A stretch of DNA of 64,000 nucleotides from UTCFX2 sp963827155 (GCA_963827155.1 CAWGZV010000003.1:372001-436000); one strand, 5' to 3'; positions 26,674-37,125 are shown, counted from the stretch's first letter. Made by a program: numbers and translations. Notes: a model not told the origin generated them from the letters alone.

Positions 26674-28946
26674 ATGAACCTCAAATATCGCAGGCTCAAA
26701 CCGCAGGCCTCCGGCCAGGGGATGGTTGAATTTGCCCTGATCCTGCCGCTCCTGCTGTTGGTCACCTTTGGGATCATCGAGCTCGGCCGGATGCTCTTTA
26801 TCTACACGTCGGTCCACGCTGCCAGCCGCGAGGCCGCCCGCTACGCGGCTGCCTCGGGGGAAACCCCCGACGGGCAGCCATGCTACTACCTGGACACCGC
26901 CGGGATCACCGCGGCTGCCGAACGGATTGCTGGTCTTTCCGGCGCGACGGTCAGCGCGATCACATATGATGAAGGCCCGGTTGCGGGCGGCAGCCCTACA
27001 GAGATATTTCCTGCGGCTTGCGGTGACATTTCTTTGGGCGACCGTGTAAACGTTACCGTGTCTGGACAATATGATCCGCTCCTTGGGCTTACCGCCCTGC
27101 AGTCATTCCCCATCGTATCGACGACCTCCCGCACCATCCTCAAGGAGATCTCGATTTACGGCAATCCCGCCGGCGGCGGGGGCAGCCCGGTCCTGCGGGT
27201 GCAGATCACCGAACCGTCGCCTTCTACATATTACGATGAAGGATCGACTGTTCCCTTCAATGCGGTAGGCTCCGGGGGATCGCCGAACTTATTCAAATTG
27301 GATCTGGACCTCGGATAAGGACGGACAGATTGGCACAACCCAATCCTTCAACACCAACAGCCTGACCATCGCCACCCATGTGATCACGGTTCGGGTAGCT
27401 GATTCGGACGGCGCCACCGCCCAGGCTCAGATCGTTTTCAGCATGCGCGGCATCCCCGATGTCACCATCATCTCGCCTGTCAGCGGTCACCATTATCAGT
27501 TCGGACTTCCGATCACTTTCAACGGCACAGCCATTGATGTAGAGGATGGTGATATCACCGCCGATTTGGTCTGGAAGGAGATGGGGGTGCCGTTTGGCCC
27601 CGGGGGAGGGTCATTCACTGACAGCACATTTAGCACTGGCTCGCATACCATCACCGCCGAAGTGACCGATACCAGCGGGCTGAAAGGCAGCGCTACAGTA
27701 ACCTTTGTGGTCGATCCCGAATTTGCCTCCGGTAGTGAACATCACCAGCCCAGCGGATGGGCTGAATATGCAGCCCGAAAATCCAATCTCGTTTAGCGCC
27801 ACGGCAGTCGACGCCCTGGATGGGGATCTATCCTCGAGTATCATCTGGACTTCAAACAGGGATGGTCAGCTCTTTATTGGCGCCATCCTTTAGTCAAAGC
27901 TGAGCTTAGATCGGCACACATGTAATTACTGCCCAAGCAACCGATAAAGATCCTGCTTACTCCGCTGACTGGTTCTGATTCGATCGTAGTCTTTGTCACC
28001 GAGCACCAAACTCCGGATGATCGAAATTCGCCAGCCCACCAAGCTGTACTTATAGGTTACAGCCAACCGGTCACATTTTCAGGCTGGGCTCAGACCTGGA
28101 ACTCTTCGGACGGTAGCTGGAAAGAAGTGTCAGAACAAGATTGTATGGACCATCGACGGCAGAAGATCTCTTTACCGGTTCGCACATCGGAACTTCCCAT
28201 CTCCTAAGTTGCCGGTGGGGACGCATATCATCCGGGCGACCATAGAGGATGACCTGGGCGTGACAAACTGGGATGAGATTACACTGACCATCAAAGACGA
28301 CCCAGCCCCAGTTGTGACGATCACTTTGCCGACCGCCACGCAGTCCTACCTCGGAGACGCAGTCACTTTCGCCGGCACCGCCACCGATGTCCCTCAGGGG
28401 GACCTGAGCGGCGCGTTGGTCTGGAAATCCAGCTTGATGGCGAGCAACATCGGCACGGGCGCATCCTTCACCACCTCGAGTCTCGTCGCCGGCACGCATA
28501 CCATCACCGCCACCGTAACCGACCAGTCTGGGAATGTTGGCTTTGCCACCAAATCCTTCGTCGTCAAGCAGTTAGTCTGCCCAAATCCGGACACGTTCGT
28601 CGTGGAGACGATAGGTCAGGCGCCGATTAAAGCCAAGTATTCCTGGGGCATGACTATTGGAGGAACCGGGGGCGTTACCGCGGTGCTCGAAAGCGTGAAG
28701 GTTTCCTGGCTAGGTGGTACTTTGGAAACGATTATGTGGGAAGGCGCCTCGACTGTATTCTACAGCGGTACGACCACGGTCAGCCCGCAGATCGGAATCC
28801 AGAACATTCCCTTGGAATATTCCTGGACAGGAAAGATGAATCTGATTTTCATATTCTCGAATGAGCCCCAGAATAATAAGCCGATCACATTTGAGGCTTA
28901 TTACCGCGGTTGCGAAACAAAATTTTCAGCCATCTATACGAACTAG
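26674..28946 (+). CDS. TadE-type surface protein with PKD/Ig-like repeats, several frame breaks
   Basis: About 760 residues if joined. The N-terminal TadE signal/anchor is GQGMVEFALILPLLLLV followed by FGIIELGRMLF and ASREAARYAA. From 27200 a run of repeats resembles PKD or cadherin-like modules (ITEPSPSTYYDEGSTVPFNA; ISPVSGHHYQFGLPITFNGT; ITLPTATQSYLGDAVTF). A C-terminal domain of about 130 residues has no relative I know. Frames change near 27285 and 27720 and repeatedly between 27880 and 28210, where stop codons occur in all readings. Either the sequence is poor here or the gene is decaying. ATG 26674 has AAGGAG nine bases upstream. Likely exported and displayed. Confidence 0.65.
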
Positions 28947-28960
28947 AGTTTTGAGACAAG

Positions 28961-31424
28961 TTGAATTTCGTCGGCAGACTGCACAGATCATTAATATGGG
29001 TTGTTTTGTTGGCATTTCCAATCCTGTCAGCAATCAGTCCAGCATTCCCTAACCGATTTGAAGCCGAATTACCTCAAGACACCTGGCTGGCGGAGGATGC
29101 CTACGGCTACCAGATGTTTGAGCTCTCGCCGCTTCCGTCCTTTATCGATATCGCCCCACCGGGGGGGGCCGGTTCTTCAGTCGGCTTTATCAACCTCGAC
29201 GATGGGCTTTCGAGTATGATCTCGATCGGTTTCCCCTTTCCGTTTTATGATTCTTCTTACGCTTCTCTCTACATAGACACCAACGGCGCAGTCTATTTCA
29301 CGCCCCAGAATGGCTCGCATTTCAACAATCATCCTCTCCCGCTCCCGACCGAGCCCAATACCTTGCTCGCCCCGCTCTGGGGGGACTTATCAATAATTTC
29401 TGCCCATCCGATCACCTATACAGCGGGAAGCGTTTACACCTATTTTTATGATGCAGCTGATCCGGCTGACGAATATTTCGTGATCGAGTGGAAAGGCGTC
29501 TACCCGGCCTACACCGATCTGGCGATGACCTTCGAGCTGGTGCTCTACCCAGATGGCGACATCCGCTACCACTACCTGGACCTGCCCTCAAATCTGGTTA
29601 ACTGCGTGATTGGGATCGAGAACCAGAGCGGCAGCGATGGATTGATGTACTGGGACGGCAGTACGCCCTGGGGCGCGCCCGCTGAGCGAGCGCTGTACTT
29701 CGAGTATCCCGTGCCCGCCGAACGGGTGAGTGTCGATCCGATGATCCAGGGTGGGTTCACCCCCAGGCAGGGGGCTTCTTTCCACTACACCCTTACGAAC
29801 AATGGAAACAGCGTTCTGCCGACCAGCTCCTACACCATCCGGCCGCTCCCATCCGATCTTTCCTGGAGCGCCGAGCTGTTCACCGCCGATGGCATCCCGC
29901 TGCCAGATGCGGGCAATGACGGTAAATTTGAAACCGGTCCCATAGCCAAAGGCGGCTCGCTTGAATTTGAAGTCAGGCTGACGCCGCCCTACCCTCTGAC
30001 CGCCGGAAGTTACCTGCAGCTTGAGCTGCGCACTGCCCTGCTGGATGAAAGCAAGGTGGTCACACCCACCCTTCAGAGCGCCGTCCCCCTGCCATTTACC
30101 CAGATTTATCTCCAACCCCCGGGCGGGGTGATGGTGGAGGGCTTCTGGAAGGAAGGCTCGTTCGCCAGCCAGGTGTCCAGCGATATTTCGAGCGGCAGCA
30201 GCCCATCGATTGGGCGCACGTCTGCAGGGCAGTATGCGGCTGCCTGGTCAAAACCATGCAATACCGGCGGCTGCCCCGGATCGACAAATGCGAATTTCGA
30301 TATTTCCATAGGTCTCGTGAATGGCGGATTGCCGCAGATATTGACCTCTACTTTGGTTTCAGACAGCGGGATCTGGGCTGCGAACCCAACCTACAGTTCA
30401 TATGTTTTTGACCCGCTGCTCGCCTCGACGCCCAACGGGCGCACCGCTGCCGTCTGGCGCCATTTTGTACAGGATGAGACCCCGCCACAAAAATTCAACA
30501 GCAACATCGAATTCAGCCTGATCGATTCGTCCGGGGATCTGCTGATTTCCAGCCCGGTCACGGTCACCCAGGACAGCGTCTGGGCTGACGAGCCGCGCTA
30601 TTTCCATCCCGACGATCGCGGCATCCGAGAACAACCGTTTCCTGGTTTTCTGGCTCGAGGAATATGAGCTGTCCGGTAGTTACTTCCAGAAGCTGGTTTA
30701 CAGCATCCTCGACGCCGGCGGAGGGGCGACCGCTACCGCCCGTCAGGAGCTGGCGGATTCGCAGGATTACGGGGCGACATTTAATAATCTCAGCGTAGCG
30801 CCGGTCAACGGCGATCAGGCCCAGGTGCTGCTCTCCGTCGAGACCGGTAGCAGTCTGCGGTCCATAAGCGAGCGCGAATCCTGGGATAGTTCCTCGGCAT
30901 CTGGAAAGCGGTCTTCGTTGATGCTGGAACCAGAGTTGGGAGCGGTCGAGAGCCTTGCTTACCTTGTAGTGGACGACAGCGACGGCGCTCCGGTCGTTGG
31001 ATACACGACCCTGGTAACCAGCGGCGCCGTGCAGGGGCGCCTCGTCCAGAACAAGTTCGGCGAAATCCTGGTCGCCTGGAGCGATAAGCAGGATAAGTCG
31101 CTGGGCTATTTGATGCTGGACAGCGCCTTCAACCTCAGCCAGAGCGCTCAGGCGGTCTACAATCTGTCTGATCGGGCGATGGACAGCCCCTCGCTCACCA
31201 TCGACACGGCTGGGAATTTTATCCTGACCGCGATGAATAGAACCGAACAGGATGATCTCTACTATGCCGCCCTGGATCCGACTGGGGCGTTATTGACCCC
31301 ACAGGCGCTGTCTTTCAAAACAGATCCCACCGGGAACTATTATGTTATTTCCGGTCTTACCGGTCAGCAAGTTGCCCCGTACACAGGCGGCTACCCGCTT
31401 TACCTATCGCTTATAAGAAGATGA
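28961..31424 (+). CDS. Large secreted protein with nidogen-like N-terminal region, one frame break
   Basis: About 820 residues. Signal peptide RSLIWVVLLAFPILSAISPA. Residues about 60-230 look like bacterial NIDO-type extracellular domains (SLYIDTNGAVYFTP, TLLAPLWGDL, VIEWKGVYPAY, MTFELVLYPDGDIRYHY). Then comes a DUF11/CARDB-like beta-sandwich (ASFHYTLTNNGNSVLP) and a long C-terminal region with YVFDPLLASTPNGRTAAVW-type repeats suggestive of a beta-propeller. A single extra base near 30620 separates the two parts; after it the frame reads SENNRFLVFWLEEYEL to TGA 31424. Starts at TTG 28961, 15 bp after the preceding gene. Probably a cell-surface or adhesive product. Confidence 0.7.
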
Positions 31425-31445
31425 CAGCTTGAGATGGAGGCAGGG

Positions 31446-31937
31446 ATGAGGATCAGTGAGAAGAAAAGCGAAGGGGGTCAAAGCCTGGTCGAGTTCGCGG
31501 TTGCCCTGGTCATCCTGCTCTACCTGGTCGTAGTGATCGCGGACGGCGCTCGGGCGCTCTTCACCTACCTCTCGATGCGTGATGCCGCCCAGGAGGCCGC
31601 CGCTTATGCTTCCTACCAGCCTGCCGATACCGCCGGGATTATTCGCCGGGCTTGCGAGGCTTCAAACATGATGGACGGTCTCTGCGGCGATACTTCAACC
31701 TGCACTGGGTCTGATCCCGCAAACTGCGGCAGCCTCTCGATTCCTTACCCCACGCTCACGGGTACTGGCGCGTGCATGGAGACCGCTGAAACCGGGGCCG
31801 CCAACGGCATTACGGTCGCGATCGATTACCCGCAGTTCCCGCTCGCGATGCCTTTTGTCGCCACCTTCATCGGGCGGCAGTGGGTGCCCATCCACACCGA
31901 GGTCACCGACACGATCCTCTCCCCGAAGTGCCCTTAA
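31446..31937 (+). CDS. TadE-like pseudopilin protein
   Basis: 163 residues. The N-terminal class-III signal region GGQSLVEFAVALVILLYLVV is followed by GARALFTYLSMRDAAQEAAA, the TadE pattern. A Cys-rich central part (CEASNMMDGLCGDTSTC) and a C-terminal strand region follow. It would be inserted in the membrane and cleaved by a prepilin peptidase; no peptidase gene is in the window. ATG 31446 has GGAGG upstream, better than the in-frame codon 12 bp earlier. Lies 21 bp after the large secreted protein. Confidence 0.82.
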   Translation: MRISEKKSEGGQSLVEFAVALVILLYLVVVIADGARALFTYLSMRDAAQEAAAYASYQPADTAGIIRRACEASNMMDGLCGDTSTCTGSDPANCGSLSIPYPTLTGTGACMETAETGAANGITVAIDYPQFPLAMPFVATFIGRQWVPIHTEVTDTILSPKCP

Positions 31938-32046
31938 CACCTTTCTGCTTCATTTCAAATTAAATGTCCTTGCGAACCCGGCGTACCTGGCCGGGTGAAG
32001 CAATCTTGACATTGGGGACTGCTCATCATCTGCTGCCCCGCATTAC

Positions 32047-32076
32047 TGACTTTCATCTACTAAGATCGTATATAAT
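32047..32076 (+). promoter_or_regulatory. Promoter before the first TadG paralogue
   Basis: TGACTT at 32047-32052 and a perfect TATAAT at 32071-32076 are separated by 18 bp. A strong AGGAGG ribosome site lies at 32085-32090 before ATG 32098. The 160-bp gap 31938-32097 otherwise shows nothing. It indicates that the TadG pair can be transcribed apart from the upstream genes. Confidence 0.45.
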
Positions 32077-32097
32077 CAGGTATCAGGAGGAAATCCT

Positions 32098-33471
32098 ATG
32101 AACGAGAACCAACGGAATTCCGAGCGCGGTCAGGCGTTCGTCTTGATCGTGTTAGGCATTGTCGTACTGCTCGGCTTCACCGCCCTGGCGGTCGACGGCA
32201 GCATGCTCTATTCCGACCGGCGCTATGCCCAAAATGGCGCTGACGCTTCCTCGTTGGCGGGCGGCGGCGCCGCTGGCAAAGCCTTGGGATTCGTGGTCAC
32301 CAGTCCAAACTGGACGACAAGCAATGTCGACTGCCGCAACGGAAATGCCGAACCGGCAGCCCGGAGAGCCAAAGAGGCTGCCCAGGCTCGCGCTGCCGAT
32401 AATGATTTCTCGATTGCACCAGTATTGACCGAAGCCGAATTCGATGCGAATGACAACGCGGTCTACACCCAGTGCGGCGAGGAAGTCATCATGCCATTTG
32501 ATTTTCATCGTAAATTCATGGATGTCTTTGTGAAGATCACCCACGACACCCCGACCGCCTTCGCCCATTTTGTTTTTAAGGGCATCGTGCGCAATACCAC
32601 GACCGCGGTCACGCGTATCTATCCGGCGGAGCCGTACGGTTTCGGCGAAGCCATCATCGCTTTGAATCCATCGGATCACTGTCCGCCAGGTGGAAATCAA
32701 GGGGCAGGGTTCTCTGGTGGGCCAAATGTCTATGTCGAAGGTGGGGGAATTCTTTCGAATGGCTGTATAAATGGAAATTCCTCAGCGCTCACGGTTACCG
32801 TATCAGGCGGGGCAAGTGTTTTTTATGGGACCGGTTTGAATGCCAATCCGACCTCATGGAATTTTCTCGGTGGTGGAGGTTTCTATCCCATAACCACCAC
32901 GCTCCCGCTTTCACAGTTCAATCCACCAATTCCAGATTGTACCAATCATACTGTAAGCACAGACTATTTCGAAAATTTGCCAGTAATTGATCCGGGTTTA
33001 TATTGTGTGACCACTGACCATAATAAAAAATTGGATTTTGGATGTAGTACTGGTCAGAACTGTAATGCTGTTGTCGGACATGATGTGACTTTTGTCTTGA
33101 ACGATGTTGAGTTAGAAATTAATGACAATCTAACAATTACCTTAACAGCTCCTCCACAATTATATACCGGGCCGGCAATGCCTGGGATCTTGTTTTATCT
33201 TCCGATTTCTTATTATGGAGCAATGGATGGATCGGGATGTGGAGATCCAAATCAAGAGGTAAAGATTAATGGTGGCGCTTCCACCACGATCATCGGCACG
33301 ATCCTGGCGCCGTGTTCGGATGTATCCTTGGAAGGCTCGGCTACGACATCGATTTTCAACAGCCAGGTGATCGGGTGGAATGTTAATGTGGCTGGTGGAG
33401 GTACCACATCCGTCGTTTATGATGACAGCCTTAACGGCTTTAATCCTGGAAATCTCAATCTCTATCGCTGA
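32098..33471 (+). CDS. TadG-like surface protein, paralogue 1 (mosaic base composition)
   Basis: 457 residues. N-terminal TadG/TadE-like segment RGQAFVLIVLGIVVLLGFTALAVDG (residues about 10-34, membrane or pseudopilin helix), then ADASSLAGGGAAGKALG. The extracellular part ends with the shared block MPGILFYLPISYYGAMDG, GTILAPCSDVSLEGSA, FNSQVIGWNVNV. It is closely related to the next gene along its whole length. Bases from about 32690 to 33270 are clearly more AT-rich and use different codons than the flanks, although the protein still matches the paralogue. This suggests recombination with a lower-GC homologue. Confidence 0.82.
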   Translation: MNENQRNSERGQAFVLIVLGIVVLLGFTALAVDGSMLYSDRRYAQNGADASSLAGGGAAGKALGFVVTSPNWTTSNVDCRNGNAEPAARRAKEAAQARAADNDFSIAPVLTEAEFDANDNAVYTQCGEEVIMPFDFHRKFMDVFVKITHDTPTAFAHFVFKGIVRNTTTAVTRIYPAEPYGFGEAIIALNPSDHCPPGGNQGAGFSGGPNVYVEGGGILSNGCINGNSSALTVTVSGGASVFYGTGLNANPTSWNFLGGGGFYPITTTLPLSQFNPPIPDCTNHTVSTDYFENLPVIDPGLYCVTTDHNKKLDFGCSTGQNCNAVVGHDVTFVLNDVELEINDNLTITLTAPPQLYTGPAMPGILFYLPISYYGAMDGSGCGDPNQEVKINGGASTTIIGTILAPCSDVSLEGSATTSIFNSQVIGWNVNVAGGGTTSVVYDDSLNGFNPGNLNLYR

Positions 33472-33556
33472 CCTTGGTGTTTCGCGACGCTCTCTTCGAT
33501 GAATAATTTACTGGAGCGTTGGAATAGCATTAACATCCTTTCAATACCTTAATATC

Positions 33557-33589
33557 GACCTGCCGGACGGAATTGCCGGCAGGTCTTTT
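33557..33589 (+). terminator. Rho-independent terminator after TadG paralogue 1
   Basis: Perfect 10-bp stem GACCTGCCGG / CCGGCAGGTC with a 9-nt loop, followed by TTTT. It lies 86 bp after the stop of the first TadG gene. The second copy therefore needs its own promoter; a TATAAT-like box at 33706-33711 lies in the right place. Confidence 0.8.
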
Positions 33590-33774
33590 GATTCCGGTCA
33601 TTTATTCATGTATCCTTCCCCAAACCCCATGCAATACTTATTGCTGGTACTTAATTCCTATCCACACCTATTGAATCTGTAAAGTCCTCCGGGCTTCCCT
33701 GACCTTATAATCCTCTCAAGAGAACCCCGTGCGGTCTCCATTCCAGCTTCCGCATGCCGGGAAGTGAGGTGATT

Positions 33775-35121
33775 ATGGACAGGAAATCCCATTCGTCCGA
33801 AAGCGGCCAGGCGCTCGTGCTCATCGCCCTGGGTATGGTCGTGCTGCTCGGCTTCACCGCCCTGGCGCTGGACGGCAGCATGGTCTACGCCGACCGGCGC
33901 TTTGCGCAGAACGGCGCCGATGCCGCCTCGCTTGCCGGTGCCGGGGCCGGGGCGCGTGCCCTGGGCTATGTCGTCACCACTGAGACCTGGAGCACTACTG
34001 TGCCGAGCACCTGTCGAAACGGCAACGCTGCCCCAGCCGCCCAGCGTGCCAAAGAAGCTGCCGTGGACCGTGCTCAGCAGAACGATTTCACCATCACACC
34101 GGTGATTTATGAGACCGAGTTTGAAGCGGCCGAAAATGCGGTCTGGACCGAGTGCGGCGAGGAAATCGTCACGCCGTTCGACTTCGAGCGCCAGTTCATG
34201 GATGTCTATGTCAAGACCACCCAGGATACCCCCACCTCCTTCGCCCACCTTGTATTTCAGGGCGCAGCCCGCAACACCACTACCTCTGTCAGCCGGGTCT
34301 ACCCGGCCGAGCCCTTCGGTTTCGGCGAGGCGATCATCGCCCTAAATCCTTCGCATTCCTGCTCTTCGCTTTCGAATGGCGTCTTGTTTTTCGGCGGTCC
34401 CGATGTCTATGTCAGCGGCGGTGGGATCCTTTCGAACGGCTGTGTGGTCGCAAAAGACCCCTCGATTAATGTGACCGTCGATGACGGCGGGGTGTACTAC
34501 GGCACGGGCTTAAATGTCGACGAATCGGCCTTTGTCCTGAACAATGGCGACTTTGAAGAGCTGGATGAGCAGCTCCAAACCAAAATGTTCAATCCCCCCA
34601 TCCCGGACTGCACCGGTCATACCGTCGCCGCCGGTACGCTGGTCAACAAGACCAATCTCAAAGGGTTGTACTGCGTGACAGGCGACCTGGACCTTAAATG
34701 CACCGGCACCTGCGATACGATGGTCGGGACGGATGTGACCTTCGTGATGCTGGGCGGCAAAGTGACCATCAACAGCAATGCAATTATCTCGCTGACCGCG
34801 CCGGGGCTCGGTTACGAAGGCACCGCCATGCCCGGCATCCTTTTCTACCTGCCGTTCGCTCATTACGGGGCGCTGGATGGCTCGGGCTGCGGAAATGTAA
34901 CTCAGGAGCTCAAGATCAACGGCAACTCGAACAACACCTTCACCGGCACCATCCTGGCGCCCTGCTCGGATGTCTCGATCGAAGGCACCGCTGCCTCGTT
35001 TATGTTCAACTCGCAGGTGATCGGCTGGAATGTGAACGCTGGCGGCACCAGCGGCACCTCGGTCTACTACGATGACGCCGTAAATGGACACAATCCCGGG
35101 AATGTGAACCTTTTCCGCTGA
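33775..35121 (+). CDS. TadG-like surface protein, paralogue 2
   Basis: 448 residues. N-terminal helix SGQALVLIALGMVVLLGFTALALDG, then ADAASLAGAGAGARALG. The extracellular part matches paralogue 1 through the C-terminus (MPGILFYLPFAHYGALDG, GTILAPCSDVSIEGTA, FNSQVIGWNVNAGG), so the pair arose by tandem duplication. It is uniformly GC-rich, unlike paralogue 1. Cys residues are few and spaced, possibly forming disulfides outside. ATG 33775 is preceded by GTGAGGTG; an in-frame codon 21 bp upstream is less likely. Confidence 0.83.
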   Translation: MDRKSHSSESGQALVLIALGMVVLLGFTALALDGSMVYADRRFAQNGADAASLAGAGAGARALGYVVTTETWSTTVPSTCRNGNAAPAAQRAKEAAVDRAQQNDFTITPVIYETEFEAAENAVWTECGEEIVTPFDFERQFMDVYVKTTQDTPTSFAHLVFQGAARNTTTSVSRVYPAEPFGFGEAIIALNPSHSCSSLSNGVLFFGGPDVYVSGGGILSNGCVVAKDPSINVTVDDGGVYYGTGLNVDESAFVLNNGDFEELDEQLQTKMFNPPIPDCTGHTVAAGTLVNKTNLKGLYCVTGDLDLKCTGTCDTMVGTDVTFVMLGGKVTINSNAIISLTAPGLGYEGTAMPGILFYLPFAHYGALDGSGCGNVTQELKINGNSNNTFTGTILAPCSDVSIEGTAASFMFNSQVIGWNVNAGGTSGTSVYYDDAVNGHNPGNVNLFR

Positions 35122-35148
35122 GCCGGTGTTTTTATTGGTTGTTTAACG

Positions 35149-35190
35149 ATCAGACATCCGGTGCTCTTCTGCACCGGATGTCTGATTTTA
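35149..35190 (+). terminator. Strong terminator after TadG paralogue 2
   Basis: A 16-bp perfect stem, ATCAGACATCCGGTGC with GCACCGGATGTCTGAT, has a 6-nt loop and is followed by TTTA. It lies 27 bp after the stop. It separates the surface-protein genes from the SRP RNA gene on the opposite strand and may act in both directions. Confidence 0.82.
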
Positions 35191-35210
35191 TGTTTAGATC
35201 AATTAAAGCG

Positions 35211-35317
35211 ATCCGGGCAGGCTACCCGGCGGCACCCAGAATTTCCTCCTTACCGCTGCTTCCTCTCGGACCTGACGGGGTTCGAAGGGTTCCGCCGCGC
35301 CGGACCCACCCGGACGG
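35211..35317 (-). ncRNA. ffs: Signal recognition particle RNA (small bacterial type)
   Basis: On the minus strand the apical SRP domain is unmistakable: GTCAGGTCCGAGAGGAAGC followed by AGCGGTAAGGAGG. The flanks pair into the expected single rod: GGCGG..CCC on the 5' side with GGG..CCGCC on the 3' side, and CCGGG near the 5' end with CCCGG near the 3' end. About 105 nt. This RNA with Ffh directs ribosomes making membrane proteins to the membrane. Ends are estimated from pairing and the promoter position. Confidence 0.88.
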
Positions 35318-35322
35318 TGCGT

Positions 35323-35351
35323 AGCATACCTCATGCCTCCCCCATTGTCAA
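35323..35351 (-). promoter_or_regulatory. Consensus promoter of the SRP RNA gene
   Basis: Minus strand: TTGACA (35351-35346), exactly 17 bp, then TATGCT (35328-35323). The -35 is perfect. Transcription would begin about six bases further, at the predicted 5' end of the SRP RNA. Confidence 0.8.
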
Positions 35352-35416
35352 TGACAGGCTTCTCCCCTTGCCAGTCATTGACTGATTAACCACCAAATTC
35401 TCTGCTCGCGATCGAG

Positions 35417-36266
35417 CTAGCTTTTTCTGCGCTGCAGCAGCAGCACCGCCCCCAGGATCACCGCCAGCAGCCCGATAAAGAGGGCTACCCCCAGCCAGCC
35501 TGCCAGCGGGGATTCCCCCGACGGGACGAAAACGGGCGGCGGCGGCGAGACCACCGTCACCGGGTTTTCCTCCTGCAGAAAGAAAATGAACGCCACCAGG
35601 TCGTCGATCTCTTCTTCGCTCAGCGGCCCGCCGTTCGCCCGGCTCCAGGCTGGCATCACCGAGCCTGAGATCCCGCTGGCGATCGTGTTGCGCATGTTCA
35701 AATCCGGGCGGATTCCTGGAAAAGCCTGCGCCAGTGTCGCCCCGATCCGGCCCTCTCCCTGCTCGCCGTGGCAGACCTTGCAGTTCTCGGCATAGAGCTG
35801 TGCGCCCCGGTTCGGGTCGCCCGTCAAATTTGGGATCGGGGTGTAGGGCGGGAGCAGCGTGACGGTCGGCGCCGGGGTGATTGGGACCGCCCCGCCGGTC
35901 TGCCAGCTCAGGATGTACGCGACCAGCGCTTCGATTTCTGCCTGGTCGAATGGACCGCCTTTGGCCTCGCTCCAGGCCGGCATGCACCGAGCCGGGCACA
36001 CCCGTCTCGATGATCGATTTCACGGTCAGGTCCGGGCGGATCGAGGGCCAGTCTTTTGCCAGCGTCGCGCCGACGCGTCCCTGGCCGTCCGATCCATGGC
36101 AGACGGCGCAGTTTTCCGCATAGAGCTGCGCCCCCAGCTCCTGCGGGTCAGGTTCAGCCGTCTGGGCGTGCGCCTCCCGGATCGTCCGTGGCAGGCTGAG
36201 CGCCAGCAGGCAGGCTGGCAAGATCAGGATCATTCCAATAAGCCGGATCGTTCGAATGGGGGGCAT
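35417..36266 (-). CDS. Dihaem cytochrome c with C-terminal membrane anchor, one frame break
   Basis: About 283 residues. N-terminal signal peptide (LIGMILILPACLLALSL), two class-I cytochrome c domains with CAVCH and CKVCH haem sites (GAQLYAENCAVCHGSDGQG; GAQLYAENCKVCHGEQGEG), each followed by a Met-ligand region (VMPAWSRANGGPLSEEE). A C-terminal helix (GWLGVALFIGLLAVILGAV) holds it in the membrane facing out. An extra base near 35983 breaks the first domain. It follows the monotopic cytochrome c gene by 12 bp and is the last gene of the bc-complex operon, probably carrying electrons from cytochrome b/Rieske to a terminal oxidase. Confidence 0.85.
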
Positions 36267-36278
36267 GCGCAGCTCTCC

Positions 36279-37125
36279 CTATTTCAGAGTCAGCAGGTAG
36301 GCGATCAAATCCGCCATATTCTGGTCGGTCAGCGTGGTCGCATACACCACGGCATCAAACCCTGGCTGAAGCCGGGCGTGACGAAGACATTCGGATCGAC
36401 GATCGACTCGAACAGATACTGCTTCGGGAGACTTGGCCTTCCCGGTGTAATCTGCTTCGCTCGGGCGGGTTTCGGCCCGCGTCCCGATCCCAGGCTGGTC
36501 TGCGGTTGCCAGCCAGGCCGGTCCGGTGGGCGCCAGGATGTGGCAGGCCGTGCAGCCCAGGGTGGTGGCAAGCTGCTCGCCTGCCTGGGCGTTCCCTTCT
36601 GGCAGCGCCTTGGTGATGTCCGTCCCGACTGATCGGTCCGGTGGGTGCAGTGGGCAGTTCGACCACTTCGGCGGTTTGCTCCCAGTTCATGATAAAGCCG
36701 CGATCGTGCGGATCTGGTCCTGGCGCAGCGGCCCGCCGTATTGATCGGAGAAGGATGGCATGGCCGGCATGCCCTGGCCGGGGAAGAGCTGCGGGCGGGT
36801 GGAGCCAGCCGTCCGCTGGAAGCGGTGGCCACGATATAATCTTCCATGCGTGCCGCTCCAGCCGACATCCTTCAGCCGGCTGTCGAAGAAATAGCGGTCG
36901 TTCAGCGGCGGGCAAAGCCCCGGGATGCCCTTGCCCTGCGTGCCGTGGCAGCGGCTGCACTGCGCATCGAACAGCGCCGCCCCTCCCTCGATCGCTCGGG
37001 CGGATTGGGCTTCTCCATATGCCGCCATGCGTTCTTCCTCGTTCAGTCCGTAGACCAGCACGATTGCGCTGGTGACAAAAATGACGAACGTCCCCAGGAT
37101 GATTTGCAGGTTGATGCGATCTCAT
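36279..37125 (-). CDS. Membrane-anchored dihaem cytochrome c, several frame breaks
   Basis: About 280 residues if joined. N-terminal anchor INLQIILGTFVIFVTSAIV, then one haem site CSRCHGTQGKGIPGLCPP and a second, LGCTACHILAPTGPAWLA. The C-terminus reads YLFESIVDPNVFVTPGF then GFDAVVYATTLTDQNMADL to TAG 36279. At least three frame changes are needed (near 37110, about 36840 and 36350-36680). ATG 37125 lies four bases after the cytochrome b stop. Two c-type haems in the bc operon resemble the multihaem cytochrome c subunits that replace cytochrome c1 in many menaquinol-oxidising complexes. Confidence 0.75.
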
